NCBI GenBank assembly: GCA_963844855.1
Contig: CAWJQP010000080.1
Coordinates: forward strand, 682,001-746,000
Length of the DNA stretch: 64,000 nt
DNA from: DASQDN01 sp963844855
Lineage (GTDB): Bacteria > Acidobacteriota > Terriglobia > Bryobacterales > Bryobacteraceae
Direction of reading: 5' to 3'
In this document: positions 39,685-48,936 of the stretch, piece by piece
How positions within the stretch are numbered: position 1 is the stretch's first letter
Layout: each line of letters starts with the position of its first letter
Program-made: the position numbers and the translations under genes
The notes under the pieces: generated by a model
Told to the model about the DNA's origin: nothing
Database searches by the model: none
What the model saw: the letters and a program-made list of their open reading frames with translations, nothing else

Positions 39685-40571
39685 GATCTGGGCTCAATAC
39701 ATCCCTCAAGGCGCTTCAGCTCGCCTGCCGCCATTTCGTCGTTGCCTTGGAGAGACCAGGCCTTCGATAGCAGCCGATGCACTCGGCACTCGTGTGAATC
39801 GCGGGCAGGACCAAGTATTTCGATTGCCTCTGCTACCTGCCCGTTCTGCAGAAGTGCCCGCCCAAGCTCGAATCGCACGGGGATAGCGAGCGGTTGAAGC
39901 TCTAGTGCCTTTCGTAGGCTCATAAGGCTCTCCGCGAGCCGCGCATGCTTGAACAAAAACACTCCGTAAGCCAGATGGGATCGATACGAACTTCCGCTCG
40001 ACTTAATCGCCAAGCGATAGGCGGATTCAGCCTTTTCGGGCTGACGTAAGGAATCATACGCCAGGCCGAGTTGCTCATAGACGCGGCTCTGATCACCTCC
40101 CACCTTCATTGCCTGCAACAGAGCATCTACGGCTTTGTCCGAACGGCCGGCGGCGCAGAACATGCGGCCCAGAAAATATAAGGTATCCCGATCTTGGGGA
40201 TCGATGGCCAACGCCTTTATGAAGAATTCCTCGGCAATAGACCAATCCTGCAGCTCGGCATGGACCCTGCCGCCCAAAGCAAATCCCTTCGCGTAGTTTG
40301 GATCGATTTCGATTGCACGGAGCGCCTGCTCTAAAGCTTCCGAATTGCGGTTCATGCTCAGCAGGCCGGCGCCAAGAAAAACGCGGACGTCCGCGCGGTC
40401 AGGATATTGCGCGAGATATGCACGATAGAGTTCGACAGCCTCTTCGTGCCGAGAGGCCAGGTAACTGGAATTTGCGCGTTCGAGAAGTGTTCCGGTTTGT
40501 TCGCTACGCGCGCATTCGGCGCCAAACACAAGCAGAATGCAAAACGCAACGTTGGTACAGCTTGGCATCAC
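39681..40571 (-). CDS. Secreted tetratricopeptide repeat protein
   Basis: 296 residues with a signal peptide (FCILLVFGAECARS) and seven to eight consecutive TPR units of 34 residues, for example ALEQALRAIEIDPNYAKGFA, AEEFFIKALAIDPQDRDTLY, AESAYRLAIKSSGSS and LMSLRKALELQPLAIPVRFE. It is a periplasmic protein-protein interaction scaffold by family. It overlaps both neighbours by 4 bp, and the pairing of a TPR protein with a CRTAC1-like propeller recurs in acidobacterial genomes, so the two probably act together. Confidence 0.88.
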   Translation of the reverse strand: MMPSCTNVAFCILLVFGAECARSEQTGTLLERANSSYLASRHEEAVELYRAYLAQYPDRADVRVFLGAGLLSMNRNSEALEQALRAIEIDPNYAKGFALGGRVHAELQDWSIAEEFFIKALAIDPQDRDTLYFLGRMFCAAGRSDKAVDALLQAMKVGGDQSRVYEQLGLAYDSLRQPEKAESAYRLAIKSSGSSYRSHLAYGVFLFKHARLAESLMSLRKALELQPLAIPVRFELGRALLQNGQVAEAIEILGPARDSHECRVHRLLSKAWSLQGNDEMAAGELKRLEGCIEPRS

Positions 40572-43276
40572 GATCGAGAGGGCATTTCACATCGCAGAGT
40601 TCGAATACCAAAACGGGGCATCGAGAGCTTCACTCCGAAGCGTCCATCAGAAGTACGGCGGACATCCAATTGGCGGATGACACGCCCGTCCAGTTCGATG
40701 AGGTCGACCTTCAACGGGCGAACCTGCAACGATACCGTGCGTTCGCTATCGTTTCCTTCCGCGTTGAACAATCGCACAATGAGGTTGCGTCCTTGGACCA
40801 GTAGTGTTGGCATTTCCATGCCGCCGCCGTCCACCATGACCAAGGATACGCTTTCATTGCCGGCCGACGGTTGAGTTTCCATGATCTGCGAAACTAACGA
40901 TTCGTTCCAGCGGCTGCTCTCTTCCGATAAACGGCCTTCGTCCCAAGCACCCTTATGGGGCACGATGCCGTAGCTGATCTGTTGGACACCCTTCAGCGGA
41001 CATTTGCCCCACCAGAATCCGCCTTCCCAACCCCACCCCAACACAAGACCGAGTGGATGTTGCGGTCCATAGGTGTACGCGGTCGTGTGGTCAGAGAGGA
41101 CTGCCAACCCAATCTTGGCGCTTTCGTCGACTAAGTCCACCCAATGAAGCAAGATGTTGTGCTTGATTTCGTCCCAGCGTTGAAAGAACGTATCCGCATT
41201 TCGGCTTCGGCAGACGTCGTAGGCTGCGTTTTTGAAGATTGCTTGATTCTTCAGATTCACGGGGAAAAGCGCTTGGAGCTTGAAGCGTCCGTCATTCTGC
41301 GACCGTCTCCGCTCGCTTCGACGGTTCTCCGGCTTGATATCCCACGGGTCGCCAATCCATGTTTCCTGTTCGTAAGTAAGTCTTGTCTGAAAGTCGATGC
41401 GACGCTTACCGTGGGCAAGCGTAATGGTGGTCTGATAAGGACACCCGCCAACACGTCCCGCAACACGCACGCGCGCACGCAACGGACCTGCTTCCACGAT
41501 GGTTACCCGCGCCGACTCCTCGGTACTGCTGCGCCACTTCTCCTGCGCAACGAAATAACCACGATATTCATTGAATAACCGTTCTGCGCCGGCATCACAG
41601 AATTCATGATTCAGCTCCTTCGAAAACAAGCTCGTAATCGCGCCGCCGCGTGAGGGATCGATGCGTAGCCGGTACAGATCACTCTCCATCACGATGGCTC
41701 CACCGGATTCTGTCGCCGTAACTCCTGTTGTTGTCGAAGCGGGGCGCTCGCGGATCGGTTCGATTCGATAGGTGGCGTAGCCTAAAGGCGGGACGTCGGC
41801 TCTGAAGAGCACCGTGGCTGTGTTGATACTCTGCTGGTCGGGACTCGGCCGTTCCGAGGGAAAGACTTCGCCACGTTGACTGAGGTCGGTCCGAACCTGA
41901 CGCGATAAGTACCGACGAGTCGGGATCGTTTGACTAGGGATCTCTTTTCCTGCCGAGTCGAATACTTGGACGCTAAAAGTTCCGCGGTCCGTTGCTATTG
42001 TGACATCAGCCAGTTCGTGACGACGGCACGCGAGTGTGTTGACGACGCGGACCCATTGAGACGATGACACCGGACGGGCTGCAGTGGATTTCGCCATCGC
42101 TTTCGCGGAGCCGGAGATGATGGCGTCCGCGGCCTCTTCCGCTTGCAGCGTTTGAGTCGCGACCTGGAAAGCCCACGCGCGACGACCTGAGCGTGTAGTG
42201 ACGGTGATCCATGCGTCGTGGTGCTGCGACCACAGAAGGTCGTCCCAAGCTTGTTCGAGTTTTCTCGCCGGCCATTCGGAGCCCTTGTCCAACCATGCAA
42301 GAGCTGCGATCTTCTCAGCCAGCAATAGACGATTCTCGGCCGACCGAACCTGCTGTGCCGCAGTCTGAAGCGTCTTCTCGCCCCACGGCAGGGTTACCAG
42401 GATGTCCTCCATGCTGTATCGCCATTCTTTCGAAGGCGGCGTCGCGATGGAATGCATGTATTCCCGCCAAGTGACGAATTGTATATGGTCTCCTGCAACT
42501 TTGGGCTTGGCAGCCCATCCCAGGTCTTGGAAGCACATACCTGCGGGGTGGGCTATGCCTTTTTCAATACACTTCCGGGCGAATTCAGGCGAACCGGTGA
42601 CTGACTCGGTCTCCCAAACCTTCAAGAGTTCTTCGCAAGCATAACGGGGCACGGTCGGTATAGAAGTTCCGTCCGGGCCGACCCAGTTGACTGTCTCCGC
42701 GTCGAAGCCGGCTGAGTATCCGCCCCAAGCCGTGCTCGGGTTTTTCAAAACGGCGCCGGTGAAACCGAGCGAACGAAGAATCTGGGGCAGACAACTAGAC
42801 CAGCAGGGTTCCTGGACGGAGTATGTCTCCAGAACTGCTTTCGGGAAATGACGCAGAATGATCTCCCGACCGCGTGCAATCTGACGGATGTTGCTCTCAC
42901 CGCCGTTGGCCCAGCCGAACGGCTGCGCGAATGTCCCGTTCACTATTTCAACGCGCGCATCGACAGGCTGCTTGTCAAGATAAGCCTTCAGTTCCAGGAA
43001 TGCGGCCGGGTCCTCCTGCTTCAACGCATCCCATGAGTCAGGCTCGATATCCAGGCAGAGCTTCCATTTCGGAAGGTCGCGCATCGTGTTGAGGATGTCG
43101 CGCCACGATCCGGCGGGCATGTGGCCCTTAATGCCACCGTGATATCCATCGACATAGTAGACAGTCGGCGCAGCGCCGCGAGCGAACTGCGCCGATGCCA
43201 ACGGCTGCAACCCCGCGCCGGCGAAGAGACCTACCGCCTGAAGAAAATCTCGTCTGACCATTTCGTTTCGTTCCAA
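40568..43276 (-). CDS. Divergent GH38-like (alpha-mannosidase family) protein, Tat-exported
   Basis: 902 residues. A twin-arginine leader (MVRRDFLQAVGLFAGAG) begins at about residue 6. The N-terminal GH38-type barrel includes YYVDGYHGGIKGHMP at 40-54, EPCW at 156-159 and SQHHDAW at 351-357. The long beta C-terminal part (ATYRIEPIRERP, GGAITSLFSKELNHEF, TRLTYEQETWIGDPWDI) matches GH38 C-terminal domains. Compared with classical GH38 enzymes, the HxD zinc motif is altered (H46 followed by Gly) and the nucleophile/zinc-ligand Asp is replaced by Glu156, while the HHDA motif is kept. Either a distinct specificity or loss of hydrolysis is possible. The gene starts 3 bp after the end of the TonB gene and overlaps the TPR gene (ATGA). 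Confidence 0.8.
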   Translation of the reverse strand: MERNEMVRRDFLQAVGLFAGAGLQPLASAQFARGAAPTVYYVDGYHGGIKGHMPAGSWRDILNTMRDLPKWKLCLDIEPDSWDALKQEDPAAFLELKAYLDKQPVDARVEIVNGTFAQPFGWANGGESNIRQIARGREIILRHFPKAVLETYSVQEPCWSSCLPQILRSLGFTGAVLKNPSTAWGGYSAGFDAETVNWVGPDGTSIPTVPRYACEELLKVWETESVTGSPEFARKCIEKGIAHPAGMCFQDLGWAAKPKVAGDHIQFVTWREYMHSIATPPSKEWRYSMEDILVTLPWGEKTLQTAAQQVRSAENRLLLAEKIAALAWLDKGSEWPARKLEQAWDDLLWSQHHDAWITVTTRSGRRAWAFQVATQTLQAEEAADAIISGSAKAMAKSTAARPVSSSQWVRVVNTLACRRHELADVTIATDRGTFSVQVFDSAGKEIPSQTIPTRRYLSRQVRTDLSQRGEVFPSERPSPDQQSINTATVLFRADVPPLGYATYRIEPIRERPASTTTGVTATESGGAIVMESDLYRLRIDPSRGGAITSLFSKELNHEFCDAGAERLFNEYRGYFVAQEKWRSSTEESARVTIVEAGPLRARVRVAGRVGGCPYQTTITLAHGKRRIDFQTRLTYEQETWIGDPWDIKPENRRSERRRSQNDGRFKLQALFPVNLKNQAIFKNAAYDVCRSRNADTFFQRWDEIKHNILLHWVDLVDESAKIGLAVLSDHTTAYTYGPQHPLGLVLGWGWEGGFWWGKCPLKGVQQISYGIVPHKGAWDEGRLSEESSRWNESLVSQIMETQPSAGNESVSLVMVDGGGMEMPTLLVQGRNLIVRLFNAEGNDSERTVSLQVRPLKVDLIELDGRVIRQLDVRRTSDGRFGVKLSMPRFGIRTLRCEMPSRS

Positions 43277-43279
43277 TAA

Positions 43280-46140
43280 CTAGAACTCGAGTGTCGCGTT
43301 CAACTGCATTGATCGACCACCCGCGGCTCCGGTAACGCGTCCAAAATCCGCACTCGTGATCGTCGTATTAGGATTGCTCCAACGAACGAAATTGAATGGA
43401 TTCTGGGCATCCGCTCGAACGATCGCGCGCACGCGTTCTGTGATCGGTATTCTCTTAGCTACTGAGATCGCTTCGCTCTTCTGTGTGAATCCGCGCAGCC
43501 AGTCGAGCACTCTTGCCGTATTTCCGAGTTGGAACGTAGATGGAGCTGCGAAAGCAGTTCTGTCGAGGTAGCGATCTCGCGCAGGATCGAACTCTCTCGG
43601 ATTCGTAACGAGGAATCCTGAACCTTCAACATAGTTTGCGCGGATATTGGGAAAACCGAATGAGGCGATTGGATTTGTGGAGGTCACTGCAAGAGGAGCT
43701 CCACTCGCATAACGGACATATCCGGTGATCTGCCATCCGCCTACCAGATATCCGAGGGCTTTATTGCTACCCAGGAACGGCTTGCCGGGACCGAACGGAA
43801 GCTCATAGGAACTGCTTGCCACGAAAACGCTGGGGGGACCTTCCGTACTTATCGAAACTTCGCCTGCACGATTTCGCGGGTATTGAATTGCGCCATCTCC
43901 CGGACCAAGATCGATTGGGCCGCCTTCAACGTTGGTCATGTTCTTTGACCACGTGTAGAACGTCAGAAAAGTGAGCCCGGACGAGTATCGCTTGTTTAGC
44001 TTCAGTTGTAGCGAATGATACCTTGCTACACCGTGTGGACCCCATTCTTCGTTGACGTTCAAGTATTGCGGATACGGCCGGAGCGCCTGACCGACTGTAC
44101 GATTTCGCTGGGCTGAGAAGTTCGGATACGGAGAGAAAATGCCGGCGGCCGCTGCTCCCGTAGAATTGATGTCCTGCAGTAGAAGGTTCCCGAGTGAAAG
44201 ATAGCTGGCATCGAGAACGTTCATGTTCGATTGAGCCCCAGACAGAATCAGGTGCGTCGACTTACTCCCGATGCAACTCGCTTCGAATGCAAGATTCGAA
44301 GCGAGTTCTCGCTGAACGCTGAAGGTCCAACTCACGATTTGAGGCATCCGCGAGGTTCCATCAAGAATCGAGCTGACGTTTTGATCGTTCTGGAAGGAGG
44401 GATCGATAAACGGAGCTCGCGGAAAGTCCTGCGGAAAGCCTGATGTCGACCAGTTATAAATGGGAGCATAGCCATTCGGCGAAGGAATGGTTGCGCTGCT
44501 GTTAAATCCGTATGCAACCATTCGAGTGCGGAATCCCGGAGCATAATAAAGGCCTCCGGAACCTCGGATCACGGTCTTCGGTGTCAACTGATAAGCGACG
44601 CCAAGGCGTGGAGCGAAGCCCTCATACCAGTTGTTGGACAGTGATCTTTCTCCAGTACGGCCGTCCCCTTCTCCAGCGAACTCCAATGCTCCTAATCTTC
44701 CTCCCGCGCGAGGATTTGCGATGGCAGGGTTGAAGCCGCTTGCGGTTCCGTTCGGTTCAAATGGCGAGCCGTTCCAATCCCACCGGAACCCATACGAGAG
44801 GGTCAAATTCGTTGTGGCTCTCCATTCGTCCTGGGCGAACAATGATCCGGAGCGGTACCTTGCCCCGCGGGCGTAGGGCTCCGATACGCTCGCGCTCGAA
44901 AGGTCACCTAACAGAAAGCTCGCGAAAGAACTACCGAGCGCAGTATAGCGAGACGAACTCGGAAGGCTCGTCGTGAGATTGCTGTAACTAAAGCTACCGC
45001 TGCTCTGGAAACCTTCTCGGGCGTTCGCATATTCAGGCCAATATGTCCCGCCGAACTTCATGCTATGACGGCCCTTGATCCAAGCGAGATTCTCGGCAAA
45101 AGTGATGCGGCCATTCGCATTCGTCGAGAAATCTCCGCCGCCCAGATTACGCGGAACTGCGGTACCGCCACTGAAGTTCACGACAGGGAATGCTCCCTGA
45201 TCCCAGGTAACACCAGAGATGCCCAGCTTCTGATTCCAATCCTGAAATTGCGAGACTTGTTGCGTGCTGTTGTTGTACCGATCTACGCCAATCGTAAAGT
45301 GATTCAGTACATTCGGTCGGATGATCCAATCGTAGTTGATACGTCCTGTGCGATCGTGGATAAACTTCGGCGATTGAGAGCCTTCGAGTGGACTGTCCAC
45401 ACCCCAGCCCTGACCGGCAATGACACGGGGATTGTACTGGTCGCTATAGGTGACGGAAAGTTTGTGCTTCTCAGAAAAGCTGTGGTCGATCTTGAACGTG
45501 GAGACGTAGTTATCGTAGCTGCCTCCGCCTGTTCGATTTCGAAAATTGTTTTGCTGACCAGCAATATCGGGCAGCGGCATCAAATCGAGTATGTTTCGTG
45601 AAGTGGCGCTGATACGGTTTGATGGAATCCGATTGTTCGGGAACTGATCTCGAAGAACATTGCCCGCGCTATCCTGCCGTGTCGACAGAGGATCGTAGAT
45701 CGGGATCTGTGCTCCTGCAGCGTCGACATAACCACTGAAGTCGCCGTTGCGAAATGCTTCGGTCGGAACCGTAAACAGGGCGCCGCTGCCTGTTTGCCTG
45801 TAGTAGACAAGTTGCTGTCCAAAGAAGAAAAACGTCTTCTTTCGACCATCGTAGATCTTCGGGATGTAGACGGGACCGCCAATCGTGAGACCGCCTTCGT
45901 TTTGGCGGACAATACTCCGCTGCGCCTGAAAATAGGAACGAGCATTCAAGGCGTCATTGGCAAAATAGTCGTACACGCTTCCATGAAGCTGATTTGTGCC
46001 CGAGCGAATAGTGATATTCGTGAACCAGCTTCCTGTCCGCCCATACTCTGCGTTGAAGGCATTGGTGACGACGCTGAACTCGCCAACTTGTTCCACTGCG
46101 GGCCCGTTTTCCTGTATGCCGCCGCGAACGTTGCCCTGAC
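43280..46140 (-). pseudogene. 3' part of an IS-disrupted TonB-dependent transporter
   Basis: About 950 residues continuing from the 5' part at 47643-48232. The reading begins at the element junction with SQGNVRGGIQENGPAVEQVG, then the end of the plug (NAFNAEYGRTGSWFTNITIR) and a full barrel up to SMQLNATLEF. The ATG at 46096 is internal. Joined with the 5' part it makes a receptor of about 1148 residues, the same size as its paralogues. As it stands it lacks a signal peptide, regulatory domain and half the plug, so no functional receptor can be made. Downstream GH38, TPR and CRTAC1-like genes may now depend on read-through from the element. Confidence 0.88.
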
Positions 46141-47648
46141 TAGCCCGGATGTCTCACGAGTAGTTCTTGTGAGCGGGTCATGCCGAGAGAAATGGGGCAA
46201 GTGTGACGGTAAGCTCAGCTGAGGCAAAGACGAGTGGTGATTTCGTCGGAGTAGCGGGGAGTTATTTCAGCTGTCGAGCGTGCCTGTGCCCTTCAATGTG
46301 TCAAGAAAGCGCACTTGTTTGACGGTAGTCCTTCCACCGTTGGAGTTTTGAATCAGACTGGCCTTCCCTATGCCGCTCTAGATGCGTAAGTTCGACCAGG
46401 CCCGCTGATACACGCTTTGCCACGGGTAGCTCGATGCCATCGAGATCCAGACCTTGCGCACCGTCATTCTTACTTGTACACCGATCTTCAGTAGCTTCGT
46501 GCGAATGGTGGATACCTGTGCTTGCGCAAACTCGGTTGCTTTCAATCCAAGGCGCCGGAATCCGCTGACCAGCACATAAGCCACTACCGAGAAATACAGA
46601 CGCAGTTGGTTGGCCCGCATCGTCTCGGCGCTCACCCGATCGGCAAACAAACTGAACTGCTCTTTAATCCGGTTCTCCATATCGCCGCGAGCGCAGTACA
46701 GTTGTTTGTACAGCGCTTGTGCCGTCCACTGTTCGGGACTCAGCGATGTCACGACAAAGCGCGGGTTCTCCTTGCCATCGATATGCTCGGCTTTGGCCAC
46801 CACGCGGCGCTCCCGATCCCAGCCTCGCTTCTTGGTTTTTCTGGTCTGATACTTGAACTCAGTAAACACTCGCGCCGGCTCGCCGGTCCGGTTCCACTGC
46901 TCCGTTGCTTCCCACATCTGCCGTCCGATGATGCGTCGCAGCCGCTGATTGCGCGCCAACCCGAACACATAATCCACGCGCTTGCTTTCGCACCAACTCA
47001 TCAACTCGTTGCGGCAGAATCCGGAGTCGCCCCGCAAGATGATTTTCACTGTCGGCCATGCCCGGCGAATCTGATCCACGATTCTTTCGATCTCCACCAA
47101 GCTTCCTGCCGACGCATCGCAATTGGACTGTCGCAGCCGTGCGCACAGGACATGTTCTCCGCAGAAGACGTACAACGGCAGGTAACAGTAGTGATCATAG
47201 TAGCCGTGAAAGAAGCGACCTTCCTGCTTCCCATGCAGCGGCAGGTCGGTTGTGTCTACGTCGAGAATGACTTCCTCCGGCGCCTTTTCGTGCGATTCGA
47301 CAAACACTCTGACTAGCAACTCGTCTACCGCTTGCTTCCAGAACGTGATTTTCTTATATCGATCCTGTTGGCCATTGCCGAGTTCCAATCGGTTTAGCGT
47401 GCTCTTACCCGCAAGTGGCTTGTCTAGTTCTTCGCGCCCAGCCAGCACTCCAAACAACGGATCCTTCCGCAATTGCTCGTGATCGTTCAGGTCTTCATAG
47501 CCGAGCGCCAGTCCGTAGACGCGCTGCGAGACCATCTCCAGCACCGAGTGTTCCACCCGATCCTGTTCCCGCCCGTCAAGAAAGCAGTCCGAGAATCGCG
47601 CCAACAGATTCAGCCGCTGATCCGTTTGCCGCAACAGCAAGGCTAGCC
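46141..47648 (-). mobile_element. IS1380-family insertion element, one end apparently truncated
   Basis: About 1.5 kb of unrelated DNA splits the TonB gene; the flanking halves join cleanly as FLDGAPASQGNVRGG. The element holds one transposase gene and, beyond its stop, 230 bp with a short hairpin near the end (CTCAC 46153-46157 with GTGAG 46169-46173). CTAGCC occurs at both junctions (46140-46145 and 47643-47648) and may be a target duplication or simple microhomology. The terminal bases do not form a convincing inverted repeat. The transposase frame begins in the flanking TonB gene, so the transposase-start end of the element seems to be missing. Confidence 0.75.
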
Positions 47649-47658
47649 GGGGCGCCAT
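46378..47658 (-). CDS. IS1380-family transposase (N-terminally truncated)
   Basis: 426 residues of a DDE transposase (DDE_Tnp_1_4): VYGLALGYEDLNDHEQLRKD, STLNRLELGN, VILDVDTTDLPLHGKQEG (first catalytic Asp region), IILRGDSGFCRNELMSWCE (second Asp) and ARGDMENRIKEQFSLFADR (catalytic Glu). The annotated ATG and first codons (MAPRLA) lie in the TonB sequence; the recognisable transposase starts at ALLLRQTDQRLNLL. Family members normally carry another 25-40 residues with an F-x-GG-x-I-x-S-D-A/G-G segment before that point. The copy is therefore probably unable to initiate normally, and mobility is doubtful. Same orientation as the host gene. Confidence 0.88.
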   Translation of the reverse strand: MAPRLALLLRQTDQRLNLLARFSDCFLDGREQDRVEHSVLEMVSQRVYGLALGYEDLNDHEQLRKDPLFGVLAGREELDKPLAGKSTLNRLELGNGQQDRYKKITFWKQAVDELLVRVFVESHEKAPEEVILDVDTTDLPLHGKQEGRFFHGYYDHYCYLPLYVFCGEHVLCARLRQSNCDASAGSLVEIERIVDQIRRAWPTVKIILRGDSGFCRNELMSWCESKRVDYVFGLARNQRLRRIIGRQMWEATEQWNRTGEPARVFTEFKYQTRKTKKRGWDRERRVVAKAEHIDGKENPRFVVTSLSPEQWTAQALYKQLYCARGDMENRIKEQFSLFADRVSAETMRANQLRLYFSVVAYVLVSGFRRLGLKATEFAQAQVSTIRTKLLKIGVQVRMTVRKVWISMASSYPWQSVYQRAWSNLRI

Positions 47659-48232
47659 CCAGAAACACTTCAGAGTTCCCGGGACTCGATCCGTTTACAC
47701 GAGCGCCCCACGTTGACGCCGTAGTCACGCCTGGCAGGTATTGCAGATACGCAGTGATATCTCGTTTGCGACCGACGGTGATGAGGGGCATTTCCTGAAT
47801 CTGCTTCGTGGTGAGTTGCTGCGTAATCGTCGCAGTGGAAGCGTCGACCATTGGAGCTTCTGCGGTAACACTGACCGATTCGGCGACATTTCCGACACTC
47901 AGGCGGAGATCAGCCCGAACGCTCATCTGCGACTGCAGAATGATGTTGTCCATGCGGGCGGACTGGAAGCCGGCTTTAGCTACAGTGACTCTATATGTCC
48001 CAAGCGGTAAGTTTGGAGCAAAGAAGCGACCTTGTTCATTTGTCGTGAGCACGATCAAGTCGTTTGTCTCAATCCGAACAATCTGAACTTCGGCCGCCGC
48101 GACGGAAGCGCCGGATGCGTCTGTGATGATTCCTTCGATGGTCGCCCGATCCGTTTGAGCGAAGAGATTGCCTGCTAACAGGATGCAGAGCAAAACCAAA
48201 AAGCAGCGAAAACAGGGCCGCCGGTTTCTCAT
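47643..48232 (-). pseudogene. 5' part of the IS-disrupted TonB-dependent transporter
   Basis: From the ATG at 48232: signal peptide (CFLVLLCILLAGNLFAQ), CarboxypepD_reg domain (ATIEGIITDASGASVAAAEV, LGTYRVTVAKAGFQSARM) and the start of the plug (VSVTAEAPMVDASTATITQQ, LPGVTTASTWGARVNG), ending in FLDGAPAS at the element junction. A longer frame from 48364 exists but enters the divergent promoter region and lacks a leader. About 195 residues remain; if translated it would be a secreted regulatory-domain stub. Confidence 0.88.
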
Positions 48233-48375
48233 AGAGTCCCCCTGCTTGGAGAGTACCCAAACGTTTCTGTTTGCTGACAGTTTTGTGAAAAAAGTTTCAA
48301 GAGCTGTCAGGAAAACGATTTTTGGGGTACCGATATACTGAGGACGTTTAGCTAGGACCAGCAAGATCCAGTTGC

Positions 48376-48936
48376 ATGACGCAGGAAGAAGCCACCAAGC
48401 TCGTCAACAAGGTTTTCGCATCGCAGGGTCAGTTTCTAATGCGGTACGCGTACAGGAAAACCGGCTCCGCCGAAGTTGCTGAGGACCTCGTACAAGAAGT
48501 ATTCCTGGCACGCTACCGCGATTTGCGTATGGGAAAAGAAATCCGGGAAGCAGAGAAGTGGGCCTTTGGCGCCATACGGAACCAAATCCGGAAACGATTT
48601 CGAGACTCCGCCAGGCACGCAGAGGAACTCGTCTCAACGGAGGAGTTGGATCTTGTTCCCTCGATGTTTGGAACACCGGACCTGGAGGACCAACCGAACA
48701 GCTCTGGTCCTCTCGGTTTGTCTGTCCTGAGCGCGCGTGAAGAAGAAGTCGTTTTGTTACGCCTGCAATCACTGAAATACAGGGAGATCGGGGAGCGACT
48801 TGGCATCGGTACTAAGTCCGTGTGTACGCTTCTCTCGCGGGCGATCGCCAAGCTTCAGAACGTCGCTCACATAAGTCCAATGGGTCGACATTCGAAGACT
48901 CGCTCAAAGCATGAGGGTCGCAATGCATTGCAGTGA
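48376..48936 (+). CDS. ECF-type RNA polymerase sigma factor
   Basis: 186 residues. Sigma region 2 lies at about residues 18-85, with the core-binding and -10 recognition stretch AEVAEDLVQEVFLARYRDL, then AEKWAFGAIRNQIRKRFRD. Region 4 follows at about 118-165, with LSAREEEVVLLRLQSLKYRE and IGERLGIGTKSVCTLLSRAI, the -35-binding helix-turn-helix. It lies divergent from the broken TonB gene, 143 bp apart, and overlaps the anti-sigma gene by 14 bp. By analogy with ECF/anti-sigma pairs it is likely held inactive at the membrane by that protein. Targets unknown; the neighbouring TonB operon is an obvious candidate. Confidence 0.92.
   Translation: MTQEEATKLVNKVFASQGQFLMRYAYRKTGSAEVAEDLVQEVFLARYRDLRMGKEIREAEKWAFGAIRNQIRKRFRDSARHAEELVSTEELDLVPSMFGTPDLEDQPNSSGPLGLSVLSAREEEVVLLRLQSLKYREIGERLGIGTKSVCTLLSRAIAKLQNVAHISPMGRHSKTRSKHEGRNALQ

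Noticed and set aside
46153..46173. CTCAC/GTGAG hairpin at the IS end as a terminator
   Set aside because: The stem is only 5 bp and no T-tract follows; more likely part of the element's terminal structure.
48233..48364. Longer start for the TonB 5' part
   Set aside because: It would reach to within 12 bp of the divergent sigma-factor start and precedes the signal peptide with unlikely sequence.
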